Part shown: positions 43,705-52,011 of the stretch, one piece after another
Layout: the number at the start of each line of letters is the position of its first letter
How positions within the stretch are numbered: position 1 is the stretch's first letter
Program-made: the position numbers and the translations under genes
The notes under the pieces: model-generated
The model's input: only the letters and a program-made list of their open reading frames with translations
Told to the model about the DNA's origin: nothing
The model's database searches: none
DNA from: Methylobacterium sp. CB376
GTDB lineage: Bacteria; Pseudomonadota; Alphaproteobacteria; Rhizobiales; Beijerinckiaceae
Direction of reading: 5' to 3'
DNA length: 64,000 bases
Assembly: GCF_029714205.1 (NCBI RefSeq)
Contig: NZ_CP121648.1
Location: 992,001 to 1,056,000 of the forward strand

Positions 43705-44766
43705 TCACGGCCTCTCGCCGGCCAGCGCGCGGCCGAAGGATTGGACGAGGCCGGCTTCGAGCTTGCCATCCATGCTCTGCAGGATGGTCATGGCCTCCCG
43801 CATCGGCATCGGCGTCTTGTAGGGACGGCGCTCGGTCAGGGCCGCGTAGATGTCGCAGATCGTCATCAGCCGCACCCCGTCGCTGACCGCCGCGCCCGCG
43901 AGCCTGTCCGGGTAGCCGGACCCGTCGAGGAACTCGTGGTGGTGGCGGACCACGTCGAGGGTGAAGGCGTCGCACTCGCCGCCGGCCTTCAGGATGTCGT
44001 GGCCGAGCGCCGCGTGGGTGCGCATCACCGCCGCCTCGTCGGGCGAGAGCCGGCCGGGCTTGGTGAGGATCGGGAGCGGGATCCGCGCCTTGCCGACGTC
44101 GTGGACGAGGGCGGCGCGCACGAAGCGCTGCTGGTCGTCGCGCCGGAAGCGCAGGTGCAGGGCGAATTGCGCGGCGAGGCCCGCCACCAGCAGGCAATGC
44201 TGGTAGGTGGCGTCGTCGTGCGTCCAGACCGTGTCGAGCCAGCGCGCCAGCCCGCCCTCCCGCACGGCGGTCAGGATCGGGGTCAGGCCCGCCTCGACGG
44301 TCTGCATGCGGATCCGGCTGCCCGCGCGCGCCTCCGCGAGCAGGCTGGTCAGCGCCTCCCCGGCCCGCGCGACGCCCTGGACCACCGCCGCCTCGCCCAC
44401 CGGGCCGAACGCCTCGAGCTGGTTGAACAGGGCCGCCACCACCGTGTCGGGCGGCACGTAGGCCGGCAGGCAGACGGTGGCGCCGAGCGTCTTGGCGTGG
44501 CGCAGGGATTCCGTCGAGGTGCGGCGCAGGAGCCCGATCACCGGCAGCGCGCGGCCCCGGTAGCGCTTCTCCAGGGCCCGCAGGCAGGTGGACGCCTCGG
44601 GCCGGGTCAGGGTCAGGTCCGCGACCACGCCGATCAGCGCGGCGTCGCGGGTCCAGCGCTCGTCGGTCCCCACCACCTCGCAGCGCCCGACCGATCCGAG
44701 CGCCCGCGCGAGCGCGGCGCTGCGGTCCGGCCGATCGGTGACGAGGACGATGGTTCCCTCCGGCAT
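43705..44766 (-). CDS. HD-GYP domain protein with degenerate receiver-like N-terminus
   Basis: A 353-residue protein. The C-terminal HD-GYP domain (about residues 185-340) has the metal-site motifs LVHDVGKARIPLPILTKPG and HHHEFLDGSGYPDRLAG, so it probably hydrolyses cyclic di-GMP. The N-terminal 120 residues have receiver-like topology (TIVLVTDRPDRSAALARALG, VIGLLRR, LGATVCLPAYVPPDTVV) but lack a clear acidic phosphorylation pocket, so phosphorylation is doubtful. GGGAG lies eight bases before ATG 44766. It is a cytosolic second-messenger enzyme in the signalling region. Confidence 0.9.
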   Translation of the reverse strand: MPEGTIVLVTDRPDRSAALARALGSVGRCEVVGTDERWTRDAALIGVVADLTLTRPEASTCLRALEKRYRGRALPVIGLLRRTSTESLRHAKTLGATVCLPAYVPPDTVVAALFNQLEAFGPVGEAAVVQGVARAGEALTSLLAEARAGSRIRMQTVEAGLTPILTAVREGGLARWLDTVWTHDDATYQHCLLVAGLAAQFALHLRFRRDDQQRFVRAALVHDVGKARIPLPILTKPGRLSPDEAAVMRTHAALGHDILKAGGECDAFTLDVVRHHHEFLDGSGYPDRLAGAAVSDGVRLMTICDIYAALTERRPYKTPMPMREAMTILQSMDGKLEAGLVQSFGRALAGERP

Positions 44767-44932
44767 GGAGGCACTCCCGACGGAACGGCCGCGACCTTGT
44801 CCGGTCGGGTATACTCCTAGTTCCGAAGAAATCGCTTACGGGATCCTCGAAGATCCGGCCCAGTCGGGGCGGGCGGCGCGGATCGATCAGATCACGCCCT
44901 GCCCCACGGGAGACGGGCGGCGCGAAGCCGGC

Positions 44933-45841
44933 TCAGTTCAGGGCCTGGCCCTCCCCGACGCGGATCGGCCGGACGAGGTCGCCCTCGCGCACGAAGGGGG
45001 CGGCGCGCACGACCACGAGGTCGTTCTCGGACAGGCCGCTGCGGATCTCGACCTCGTCCTCCGAGAACAGCCCGACCGCGACCGGGCGCGCCTCGATGTG
45101 GTTCTGGCTGACGACGTAGACCGTGGTGCCGTCCTGCCCGCTCACCAGCGAGGAGAAGGGCACGGCGATCCCGCAGCTCTCGCCGACCGAGACGGTGCCG
45201 CGGGCGTACATGCCGAGCCGCGCCTCGCCGATCGCGCTGAGCAGGATGCGCACCTGCCCGAGCTGGCTCGCCGCATCCGTCGAGGGGGAGACCAGCCGCA
45301 CCCGGCCGCTGATCGGGCCGAGGCCGAGGGGCTTCACGGTCACGGGCTGGCCCGGGGCGATCTTCCCGAGCGCCGTGATCGGCGCGTCGGCCGCGAGTTC
45401 GATCTCGCCCTGCCCGATGATCACGAAGAGCGGATCGGAATGGGCCGGGGCGGGCCCGCCGATCGTGGCGGTGCTGCGGCCGACCACGCCCGCGACGGGG
45501 GCGCGGATCGGGATCGGGGTCGGGTTGACCGAGCCGTCGTCGGGGACGAGCTGGGCGAGGACCTGGTTCTGCCGCACCTCGTCGAGGGGCCGGACGGCGA
45601 CCTGCTGCACGCGCAGCCCGTCCCGCTCGGGGCGGATCTGGACCTCCTGGCGGGCGGCGAGCACGCCGGTCACGTCGACCCGGTCGTCGAAGCAGCGCCG
45701 CTTGGCCGGCGCGACGCTGACGGCGAGGCCGGCGCTCGGCGCCGTCTCGGCCGCGACCGGGCCGGCGAGCGCCGCCCACAGCAGGGCCGCGAGCGCGGGC
45801 GCCGCGCGACGCGGCAGGCGATGGATGGGACGACGCGACAC
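44933..45841 (-). CDS. RND-type periplasmic adaptor, orphan paralogue
   Basis: A 302-residue exported protein with a signal (ALAALLWAALAGPVAAE), the paired half-motifs of adaptors (IRPERDGLRVQQVAVRPLDE, IRAPVAGVVGRSTATIG) and C-terminal barrel segments (YARGTVSVGESCGIAVPFSS, DEVEIRSGLSENDLVVV). It is similar in architecture to 30694-31596, including the barrel Cys-Gly-Ile-Ala-Val and the DDVEIRSG/DEVEIRSG segment. GTG 45841 has GAGGAG upstream and starts the signal. No RND permease or outer-membrane factor is adjacent, so it may use a pump encoded elsewhere or have another periplasmic role. Confidence 0.85.
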   Translation of the reverse strand: MSRRPIHRLPRRAAPALAALLWAALAGPVAAETAPSAGLAVSVAPAKRRCFDDRVDVTGVLAARQEVQIRPERDGLRVQQVAVRPLDEVRQNQVLAQLVPDDGSVNPTPIPIRAPVAGVVGRSTATIGGPAPAHSDPLFVIIGQGEIELAADAPITALGKIAPGQPVTVKPLGLGPISGRVRLVSPSTDAASQLGQVRILLSAIGEARLGMYARGTVSVGESCGIAVPFSSLVSGQDGTTVYVVSQNHIEARPVAVGLFSEDEVEIRSGLSENDLVVVRAAPFVREGDLVRPIRVGEGQALN

Positions 45842-46007
45842 GACCTCGCTCCTCTCTTCGACGCGGCAACGGCCCGGGGCGGCGCCCGCCGGGCCGGGAC
45901 GCGGCGGAACCGCCCCGGGCGGTTCCGCCGACACTTCTCGCTCTCGCATCATCCCCACCGGCGCGGGCTGACGCGGCGCCGGACGAGGGCGCGGGCGGGA
46001 CCGGCCC

Positions 46008-47843
46008 TCACGGCCGCGCGCCCGGACGGGCGGGACCCGGCCGCAGGGGGGCGCGCGATCCCCCGCCGCCTCCGCCGCCGAACAGGGATTCCAGCATCCC
46101 GCCGAGCGGGTTGGCCTTGCCGCCCTCCAGCATCTCCGACCCGAGGGCGCCGAGATTCGACAGGGTCTGCCCGTTCAGCACGGCGCCGAGATCGACGCTG
46201 ACCTGCGGCGCGTCCCAGGAGCCGCCGATGAGCACGGGCAGGCTCACGTCGAACAGCTTCGGGAGCGCGCGGGCGGCGGTGCGCGTCAGGCGGGGCTCGA
46301 TGCGGAAGGCCAGGGTGCGGGCGGAGAGGTCGATGGTCCCGGTCCCCCTGGCGGTGACCAGGGGACCGGCGAGGGCGAGGTCCTGGGTCGTCGCCCGCCC
46401 GTCCGCGATGCGGAACCGGGACGAGATGCGGTCGAAGGCGGTGGCGTCCTGGCTGCGCAGCCGCGGATCGGGGGAGAGCTGCTGGGCGACCGACTGGACC
46501 ACGCCCGGGATGTCGATCCCGGTGAGGCGCCCGTTCTCGACCTGGATGGCCGCCTCGCCCGAGAGGGATCTGGCGAGTTCGGCCTGGCTGCTGCCGCTCG
46601 CCTTGAGGTCGATGGTGGCGCCCGCCGTCCCGTCGAGGAGCGCGAAGCCCGAGGCGGCGGAGAGGAGCGGCAGGCTGCGGACCTGGGTGAGGTCGAGGTG
46701 GAGCGCGTGGCGGGGCGGCGCGCTCCCGCGCGCCTCCCGGGCGATGTCGGACCTGAGCGTGGCGCGCACCTGCCCGCCCGCGAGCCCGCCCTGCGTCAGG
46801 GCCGCCTCGATCCCCCCCTCCGTGAGCTTGCCGTCGAGGAGCGCCTCGGTGAGGGAGAGCCCGCCCGCCCGCAGGGCGCCGAGGCGGATCCTGGCGCGGC
46901 CGTCGAAGCTGCGCAGCAGGGCGGGATCCAGGGACGCGTCCCCGAGTCCCCCGGCGGCCGGGAGGTCCAGGCTGCCGCCGGCGAGGTCGATCCGCACGAA
47001 GGGCTTGGCGGTGAGGTCGACCACCACCGCGCCCGTGAAGGGCACGGCGCCGACCTGGGCGGAGAGGCGCGCCAGGGTCAGGGCGGCCCCGTGCAGGGCC
47101 GCGTCGGCGCGGCCCTCAAGCGGCTCGGCGCCGAGCCCGGGCACCCGGCAGCTGAAGGTCAGGGGCGCGCTCTCCCCCTCCTCCGGGGGCGCGACGGACA
47201 CGTCGCAGCGCGCCGCCCCGCCGCCGGTGCGGCCCCCCGCCTTGACCTCGTACCCGCCCGCGCGGGCCAGGGCCTCGGCGGAGAGATCCTCGACGGAGGC
47301 CACGACCGTGTCGCCCTTGACGAGGAGGAGCGCGCCCCCCGTCACCCGGACGCGTTCGGGCCGCGGCCCGGCGGACCCGGCGTGCCCGGCGTGCCCGGCG
47401 GGGCCGGCCTGCTCGCGCGCGGGATCGGGTGCGGGATCGGGATCCGGTGCGGCGCCCGCTGCGGCTGCGGCGCCCGCGGGCGCGCCGGCGCGCCACCACT
47501 CGGCCGGCCAGCGCAGGACCGGGCGCTCGACCTCGATCGCGGCGAGGTCGCGCCCGGCGAGGAGGTCGAGGGGCGCACCGGTGACCCGCAGGCTGGCGAT
47601 GTCGAGGCTCGCCGTGCCGACCCCCGGGTAATCCGTGCGGGTCCCGACGTCGCGCAGGACGACCGCAACGCGCGGCCACAGGGACAGGCTGGCCCCGCCC
47701 CGGACGGTCCAGGTCCGGCCGGTCTCGGCGGCGAGGCGCTCCTGCGCCGAGCGCACGATCATGGCCGTGCCGGACGAGGCCGCGACGCCGACCGCGAGGC
47801 AGCCCGCGGCGGCAAGCAGAAGGGAGAGGTTGCGCAGCTTCAT
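46008..47843 (-). CDS. AsmA-family protein
   Basis: A 611-residue inner-membrane-anchored periplasmic protein of the AsmA group, thought to bridge lipid movement between inner and outer membrane. One N-terminal helix (LLLAAAGCLAVGVAASSG) is followed by the AsmA N-terminal pattern (LSLWPRVAVVLRDVGTRTDY) and the conserved C-terminal core FDRISSRFRIADGRATTQDL and FRIEPRLT. GAGGA lies five bases before ATG 47843. Low-complexity Gly/Ala/Pro stretches near residues 110-140 and at the end are linkers. It is unlinked to a lipid operon here. Confidence 0.88.
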   Translation of the reverse strand: MKLRNLSLLLAAAGCLAVGVAASSGTAMIVRSAQERLAAETGRTWTVRGGASLSLWPRVAVVLRDVGTRTDYPGVGTASLDIASLRVTGAPLDLLAGRDLAAIEVERPVLRWPAEWWRAGAPAGAAAAAGAAPDPDPAPDPAREQAGPAGHAGHAGSAGPRPERVRVTGGALLLVKGDTVVASVEDLSAEALARAGGYEVKAGGRTGGGAARCDVSVAPPEEGESAPLTFSCRVPGLGAEPLEGRADAALHGAALTLARLSAQVGAVPFTGAVVVDLTAKPFVRIDLAGGSLDLPAAGGLGDASLDPALLRSFDGRARIRLGALRAGGLSLTEALLDGKLTEGGIEAALTQGGLAGGQVRATLRSDIAREARGSAPPRHALHLDLTQVRSLPLLSAASGFALLDGTAGATIDLKASGSSQAELARSLSGEAAIQVENGRLTGIDIPGVVQSVAQQLSPDPRLRSQDATAFDRISSRFRIADGRATTQDLALAGPLVTARGTGTIDLSARTLAFRIEPRLTRTAARALPKLFDVSLPVLIGGSWDAPQVSVDLGAVLNGQTLSNLGALGSEMLEGGKANPLGGMLESLFGGGGGGGSRAPLRPGPARPGARP

Positions 47844-48300
47844 CCTGTCCTCGCAACCCGCGGCACCGCGCGGGAAAGCAGAGCGCACTCTCCGCGCGAA
47901 ATCAATCGGGCGGAACGACGTCCGCTCGTCTGATCGTTCGCGCGCTCGTCCGCGTCGTTCGCGCGCGCTCGTTCGCGCGCTCGTCCGCGCGTGCAGGCCC
48001 GCCGGCCGGGCGGGCCGCCGCGGGCCGATCCGGCGGGCAAGGGGCCGGCAGGAGAGTCCGGGCCCGGCGCGCCACCGTGCCCCGCCGCACGCGGCGGAGC
48101 CCCGTCTTCGACCAATCGCCCGCGCTCGCGGCAAGATCCTGTATTTTCTCGACTTTGGGTGAGCGGTAGCCCGTCCCGCCTGATCTCTCGCGGGTGCCCG
48201 GGCCCGGGGCCGTCGGACTGGTAAAGACCATGTCGAGACGGGAGACGATGTGTGCCGCGGCACTTGCCCGGGTTGGCCGGTGGCGTGTAGATTTGAGGCT
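47844..48300. other. Divergent intergenic region with a CG-rich simple repeat
   Basis: About 455 bases between the AsmA gene and the caspase gene. Bases 47936-47991 are a degenerate run of CGCGCTCGT/CGTTCG units. A shorter AT-richer stretch near 48130-48160 (TATTTTCTCGACTTTGG) and the region 48260-48300 may carry promoters; no gene or RNA is supported. Confidence 0.5.
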
Positions 48301-50343
48301 ATGAAACGGTCTCTCTCAGGATTTCTCGCTCTGCTGCTCACGCTGTGGGCAGGCATGGCCGTTTCGGCCCCGGCGGAGAAGCGCGTCGCCCTCGTCATCG
48401 GCAATGCCGCCTATGACAGTTTCGGCAAGCTGGCCAATCCCGGCAACGACGCCGAGGATCTCGCGGCCCTGCTGCGCAAATCCGGTTTCGACGTGATCGA
48501 CGGCCGCGACCTCTCGCGCCGCGACATGGACCGGAAGCTCGCGCAGTTCTCGCGGCTCGCGACGGATGCGGACACCGCCCTCGTCTACTATGCCGGGCAC
48601 GGTCTGCAATATCAGAGCCAGAACTACCTGGTGCCGGTCGACGCGCAGCTGCGGGACGGGTTCGACGTGCCGTTCGAGACGATCTCGGTCGAGTTCGTCA
48701 TCTCGGCCCTCGACAACGCCAAGGGCGCCCGGATCCTGATCCTCGACGCCTGCCGCGACCTGCCCCTGAAGGATGTCGGCAACAACGCCGCCAGCCACGG
48801 CCTCGCGCGGGCGGTCGGCCGCAAGGGCCTGATCCTGGCTTACGCCACCCAGGCCGACAGCGTCGCCTTCGACGGCACCGGCCGCAACAGCTTCTTCGCG
48901 GGCGCGCTGCTGAAGGCCATGCAGGAGCCGGGCCTGGAGATCGGCCAGGTCTTCCAGCAGGTCGCCTCGACGGTGTCGGGCCTCACCAACGGCCGCCAGC
49001 TGCCCGAAATCACCCGGTCCTACCCGGGCGAGGTCTTCCTCAACCACGAGGAGACGGACATGCAGGCCTGGTCGCGGCTGCGCCGGAGCAACCAGCTCGC
49101 GGAGCTGCGCCAGTTCATCGCGAAGTACCCGAACAGCCTGCTGATCGACGACGCGATGACCCGCATCCAGCTGCTCGAGGCCCGGGCGACGCCCGACCGC
49201 AACGAGCAGCGCGAGCCCGCCCTGCCGCGCCAGGACATGGCCAGGGACACGGCCCGCCGCGAGGAGGAGGAGCGGCTCGCCGAGGTCGCCCGCCGCAAGC
49301 GCGAGGAGGAAGCCAAGCGCCTGGAGCAGGCCCGGCAAGAGACCACCCGTCAAGAGACCGCCCGTCTCGAAGCCGCGCGCGTCGCCGAGCAGGCCCGGCT
49401 CGCGGCCGAGGCGGCCCGGGCGCAGCAGGCCGCCAAGCTCGACGCCGAGAAGGCCGCGCCGACCGAGACGGCGCTGGCGACGGTGCCGACGACCTACACG
49501 GCGCTGCCGACCGGCGAGACGGCGCCGAAGCCGGCCGCCGCGGGCGAGGCGCCCGCCGCCGCAAGCGAGCCCGCCGCCGCGCCGGTGGTGAAGACCGCGT
49601 CCCTGTCCCAGCCCGTGGCCGAGGAGAAGGGCGTTTCCGAGCGGGTCGTGCGCGCGGTGCAGCAGCGCCTCGTCGATCTCGGCTGCTACCAGGGCCGGCC
49701 GGAATCGTCGTGGGGCAGGCAATCCTCGGAGGCGCTCGACCAGTTCTACCGCCTGTCGCAGGCGAGCGACCCGGCGAAGACCCGCGCGGTCAAGATCGTG
49801 TCGCACATGCCCGATCAGGCGACGCTGGACGTGCTCAACACCTACAACCAGCGGATCTGCCCGGTCTCGTGCCCGACCGGGTCGGAGCCGAAGGGCGAGG
49901 TGTGCGTGAAGATCACCTGCCCGACCGGGATGGAGCTCGACGGGAACGAGTGCCACCCCCGCCGCAAGTCGATCCAGGCGACGCTGCCGGCCGAGACGAC
50001 CAAGAAGGCCCCGGCCGCCGCCGCGAAGGAGACGGCCAAGCCGAAGCTGGCCAAGCGGCCCGAGCCCCAGGACGAGGAGGAGCCCGTCCAGAAGCCCAAG
50101 GCCAAGGCCAAGGCGGCGCCCGTGGTGCGGGAGACGCCGAAGGCCGCCAAGCCGGTGGTCCGCGAGGCGGCCCGCCCGGTGGCCCCGAAGGTGAAGGTGG
50201 TGGAGCCGATCCGGGTCCGCGCGCCGGTCCCCTCCCTCGCCCGCACCCCGCGCTACGCGCCGGGCCCGGCGGCGGCCTCGGCGGCGCCGAGCTACACCCC
50301 GGCGGAGATCGGGGCCTCCCGGATGATGAGCCGGATGCCCTGA
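48301..50343 (+). CDS. Caspase-family (peptidase C14) protein, catalytically intact
   Basis: A 680-residue exported protein. After a signal (SLSGFLALLLTLWAGMAVSA) comes a caspase-like domain at about residues 27-245 with both catalytic motifs: VYYAGHGLQ (His100) and LILDACRDLP (Cys151). It is therefore a predicted Cys peptidase in the periplasm. A short helix-rich part follows (AWSRLRRSNQLAELRQF), then a coiled-coil of Glu/Arg/Ala (about 330-400) and a low-complexity linker. Next are a peptidoglycan-binding-like unit (VQQRLVDLGCYQGRPESSWG) and a Cys-rich tail (CPTGSEPKGEVC, CPTGMELDGNEC). It starts at ATG 48301. It is the active counterpart of 32575-34236. Confidence 0.92.
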   Translation: MKRSLSGFLALLLTLWAGMAVSAPAEKRVALVIGNAAYDSFGKLANPGNDAEDLAALLRKSGFDVIDGRDLSRRDMDRKLAQFSRLATDADTALVYYAGHGLQYQSQNYLVPVDAQLRDGFDVPFETISVEFVISALDNAKGARILILDACRDLPLKDVGNNAASHGLARAVGRKGLILAYATQADSVAFDGTGRNSFFAGALLKAMQEPGLEIGQVFQQVASTVSGLTNGRQLPEITRSYPGEVFLNHEETDMQAWSRLRRSNQLAELRQFIAKYPNSLLIDDAMTRIQLLEARATPDRNEQREPALPRQDMARDTARREEEERLAEVARRKREEEAKRLEQARQETTRQETARLEAARVAEQARLAAEAARAQQAAKLDAEKAAPTETALATVPTTYTALPTGETAPKPAAAGEAPAAASEPAAAPVVKTASLSQPVAEEKGVSERVVRAVQQRLVDLGCYQGRPESSWGRQSSEALDQFYRLSQASDPAKTRAVKIVSHMPDQATLDVLNTYNQRICPVSCPTGSEPKGEVCVKITCPTGMELDGNECHPRRKSIQATLPAETTKKAPAAAAKETAKPKLAKRPEPQDEEEPVQKPKAKAKAAPVVRETPKAAKPVVREAARPVAPKVKVVEPIRVRAPVPSLARTPRYAPGPAAASAAPSYTPAEIGASRMMSRMP

Positions 50344-50370
50344 CCTCCCCGCGATCCGCCAGATCCCCGC

Positions 50371-50395
50371 GCGGCGCCGGCCTCCCCGGCGCCGC
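50371..50395 (+). terminator. Terminator-like hairpin after the caspase gene
   Basis: Perfect ten-base arms (GCGGCGCCGG / CCGGCGCCGC) with a five-base loop, 28 bases after the stop and followed by TCTCGTTTGG, a weak T-containing tail. Confidence 0.6.
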
Positions 50396-50857
50396 TCTCG
50401 TTTGGGGCGCCGGCCGACCCGGCGGAGGGGGAGGGATCGGCGGCGCCTCGCGCGGTCCTCGGTGGGTTCGGTAGCGCCGTCCGAAGGCCGGGATCGGCTG
50501 CTCGGACCGCGAGATCCCGCCCCCGCTGTCCCGGACGCGGGACAGGCGATGACGGCCCTGGCCGATCTGCGTGCCGAACCGATCACCACCGATCCGCACG
50601 GCAGCCATCCGGCGCGGATCAGAACAAGACCGCCGAAATCCAAGGCAATGCCCGGGCGCGAGACGAGTCCGGACGGATCCGGCGGACACCGAAACGGTAC
50701 GCGCTCGCCGCAATGAGCGAGGGGGCGGGATCGGTGGGCCGGCCGTGTCGGCGCGGAGCGGCCCCGCCCCGGTCGTCGCGGTGGAATCGGGCGTGCGCGG
50801 GAGGCCGCGCCGGTGTCGGCCCGCACCGGGAGGCGGGCCGCATGCCCGCCTGCCGCG
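50396..50857. other. Intergenic region, nothing found
   Basis: About 460 GC-rich bases between the terminator of the caspase gene and the end of the minus-strand cyclase gene. I see no gene, RNA or clear promoter. Confidence 0.4.
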
Positions 50858-51778
50858 CTACTCCGCCCCGCCCACCGTCAGGGCGAAATCGAGGGCGCTG
50901 GCGCGGTCGAGGCCGACCGAGCGGCCGATGCCGAGGGTGCCGACGTCGCGCAGCACCAGCTCCTCGCGGCGCATGCAGAATTCCTCGGCCCCGAACAAGG
51001 TCACGTAGGTCCCGTTCGTGCTGTGATCGACCAGCACCCACTTGTCGCCCCGGCGCTCGATCGTGGCGTGGCGGCGCGAGGCGTAGTCGTTGTCGACGAC
51101 GATGTCGTTGGCCGATTCCCGCCCCAGCGAGACGCTGGCGTGGCGCTCGTCGAAGAGCCAGCGCCGGCCCCGGTAGGTGATGCGCAGGTCGTTGCCGGCG
51201 GGCGGGCGCTCGCCCGCCGCCGGCAGGAGCGAGAAGACCGTCTGGTTCTCGGCGAGGTGCCAGAGCACCTCGGCCACCCGCACGTCGTCGCTCGCCCCCT
51301 TCACGTAGACGCCGACGAGGCTGCGGGTCGCCGCCCGCTGCAGCGGCGGCAGGCTGTCGGCCAGGGCGCCGGTCGTGATGATCTGCCCGCCCTTGGCGAT
51401 CGCCACCATCCGGGCCGCCATGTTCACGGTCGTGCCGAAGTAATCGTCGTTGGCCTGCACCGCCGGCCCGAAATGGAAGCCGATCCGCAGCTGCAGGTGC
51501 TGCCCCTCGACCTGCCCGACCCGGTCGTCCTCGAACCGGCGCTGAACCGCCACGGCGGCGTCGCACATGGCGCAGACGTCGGAGAAGACCGCCATGAACT
51601 CGTCGCCGATGGTCTTGACGATGCGTCCGCCATTGGCCTGGACCACGTCGGCGGCGCAGCCCAGGCAGCTTTCCACGATGCGCAGGGCCGCGTCATCGCC
51701 GAGATCGCGGTAGAGCCGCGTGCTCCCTGCGACGTCGCAGAACAGGACGCCGATGGAGCAGGGTTCGGTCGTGCTCAT
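50858..51778 (-). CDS. Class III nucleotide cyclase fused to an FHA domain
   Basis: A 306-residue cytosolic protein. The N-terminal two-thirds are a class III adenylate/guanylate cyclase: LFCDVAGSTRLYRDLG (first metal Asp), VKTIGDEFMAVF (second metal Asp and substrate Lys) and FGTTVNMAARM (Asn/Arg transition-state pair). The C-terminal FHA domain has SLGRESANDIVV, SRRHATIE and STNGTYV, the standard phosphothreonine-reading residues. The fusion links a phospho-Thr signal, plausibly from the kinase/phosphatase pair at 35465-38152, to cyclic nucleotide synthesis. ATG 51778 is chosen because it starts right before the cyclase fold. Confidence 0.92.
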   Translation of the reverse strand: MSTTEPCSIGVLFCDVAGSTRLYRDLGDDAALRIVESCLGCAADVVQANGGRIVKTIGDEFMAVFSDVCAMCDAAVAVQRRFEDDRVGQVEGQHLQLRIGFHFGPAVQANDDYFGTTVNMAARMVAIAKGGQIITTGALADSLPPLQRAATRSLVGVYVKGASDDVRVAEVLWHLAENQTVFSLLPAAGERPPAGNDLRITYRGRRWLFDERHASVSLGRESANDIVVDNDYASRRHATIERRGDKWVLVDHSTNGTYVTLFGAEEFCMRREELVLRDVGTLGIGRSVGLDRASALDFALTVGGAE

Positions 51779-52011
51779 CTTGAGGAGCGATCCTCGAGGG
51801 GATTGCGCGACACAATGGCGCCAGTGCTCTCGTCTATGCAAGCGCCGCGCGCAGCGCGGAAGTCCAAAAACGATCCAGCGGGCGCGCCCGGTGCGCCAGC
51901 GCACCGACCTCCCCGCCGGCGCGCGCCGGCGCGGGCGGTTGGTGGGATGCGAGCGCGGCCCTATGCTGGGCCCGCGCCGGGCGGAGAGGCCGGGCGGGGA
52001 GGATGAGGGCG

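Noticed and set aside
38884-44820. A very long open frame (about 1980 codons) on the plus strand
   Set aside because: It lies opposite OmpA, autotransporter and HD-GYP genes and its product is an Arg/Gly/Asp/His-rich mixture without motifs, as expected from GC-rich antisense frames.
31754-51778. A type VI secretion locus
   Set aside because: Kinase, phosphatase, FHA and OmpA proteins are present, but no TssB/C, Hcp, VgrG, ClpV, TssJ or TssM-like gene is seen.
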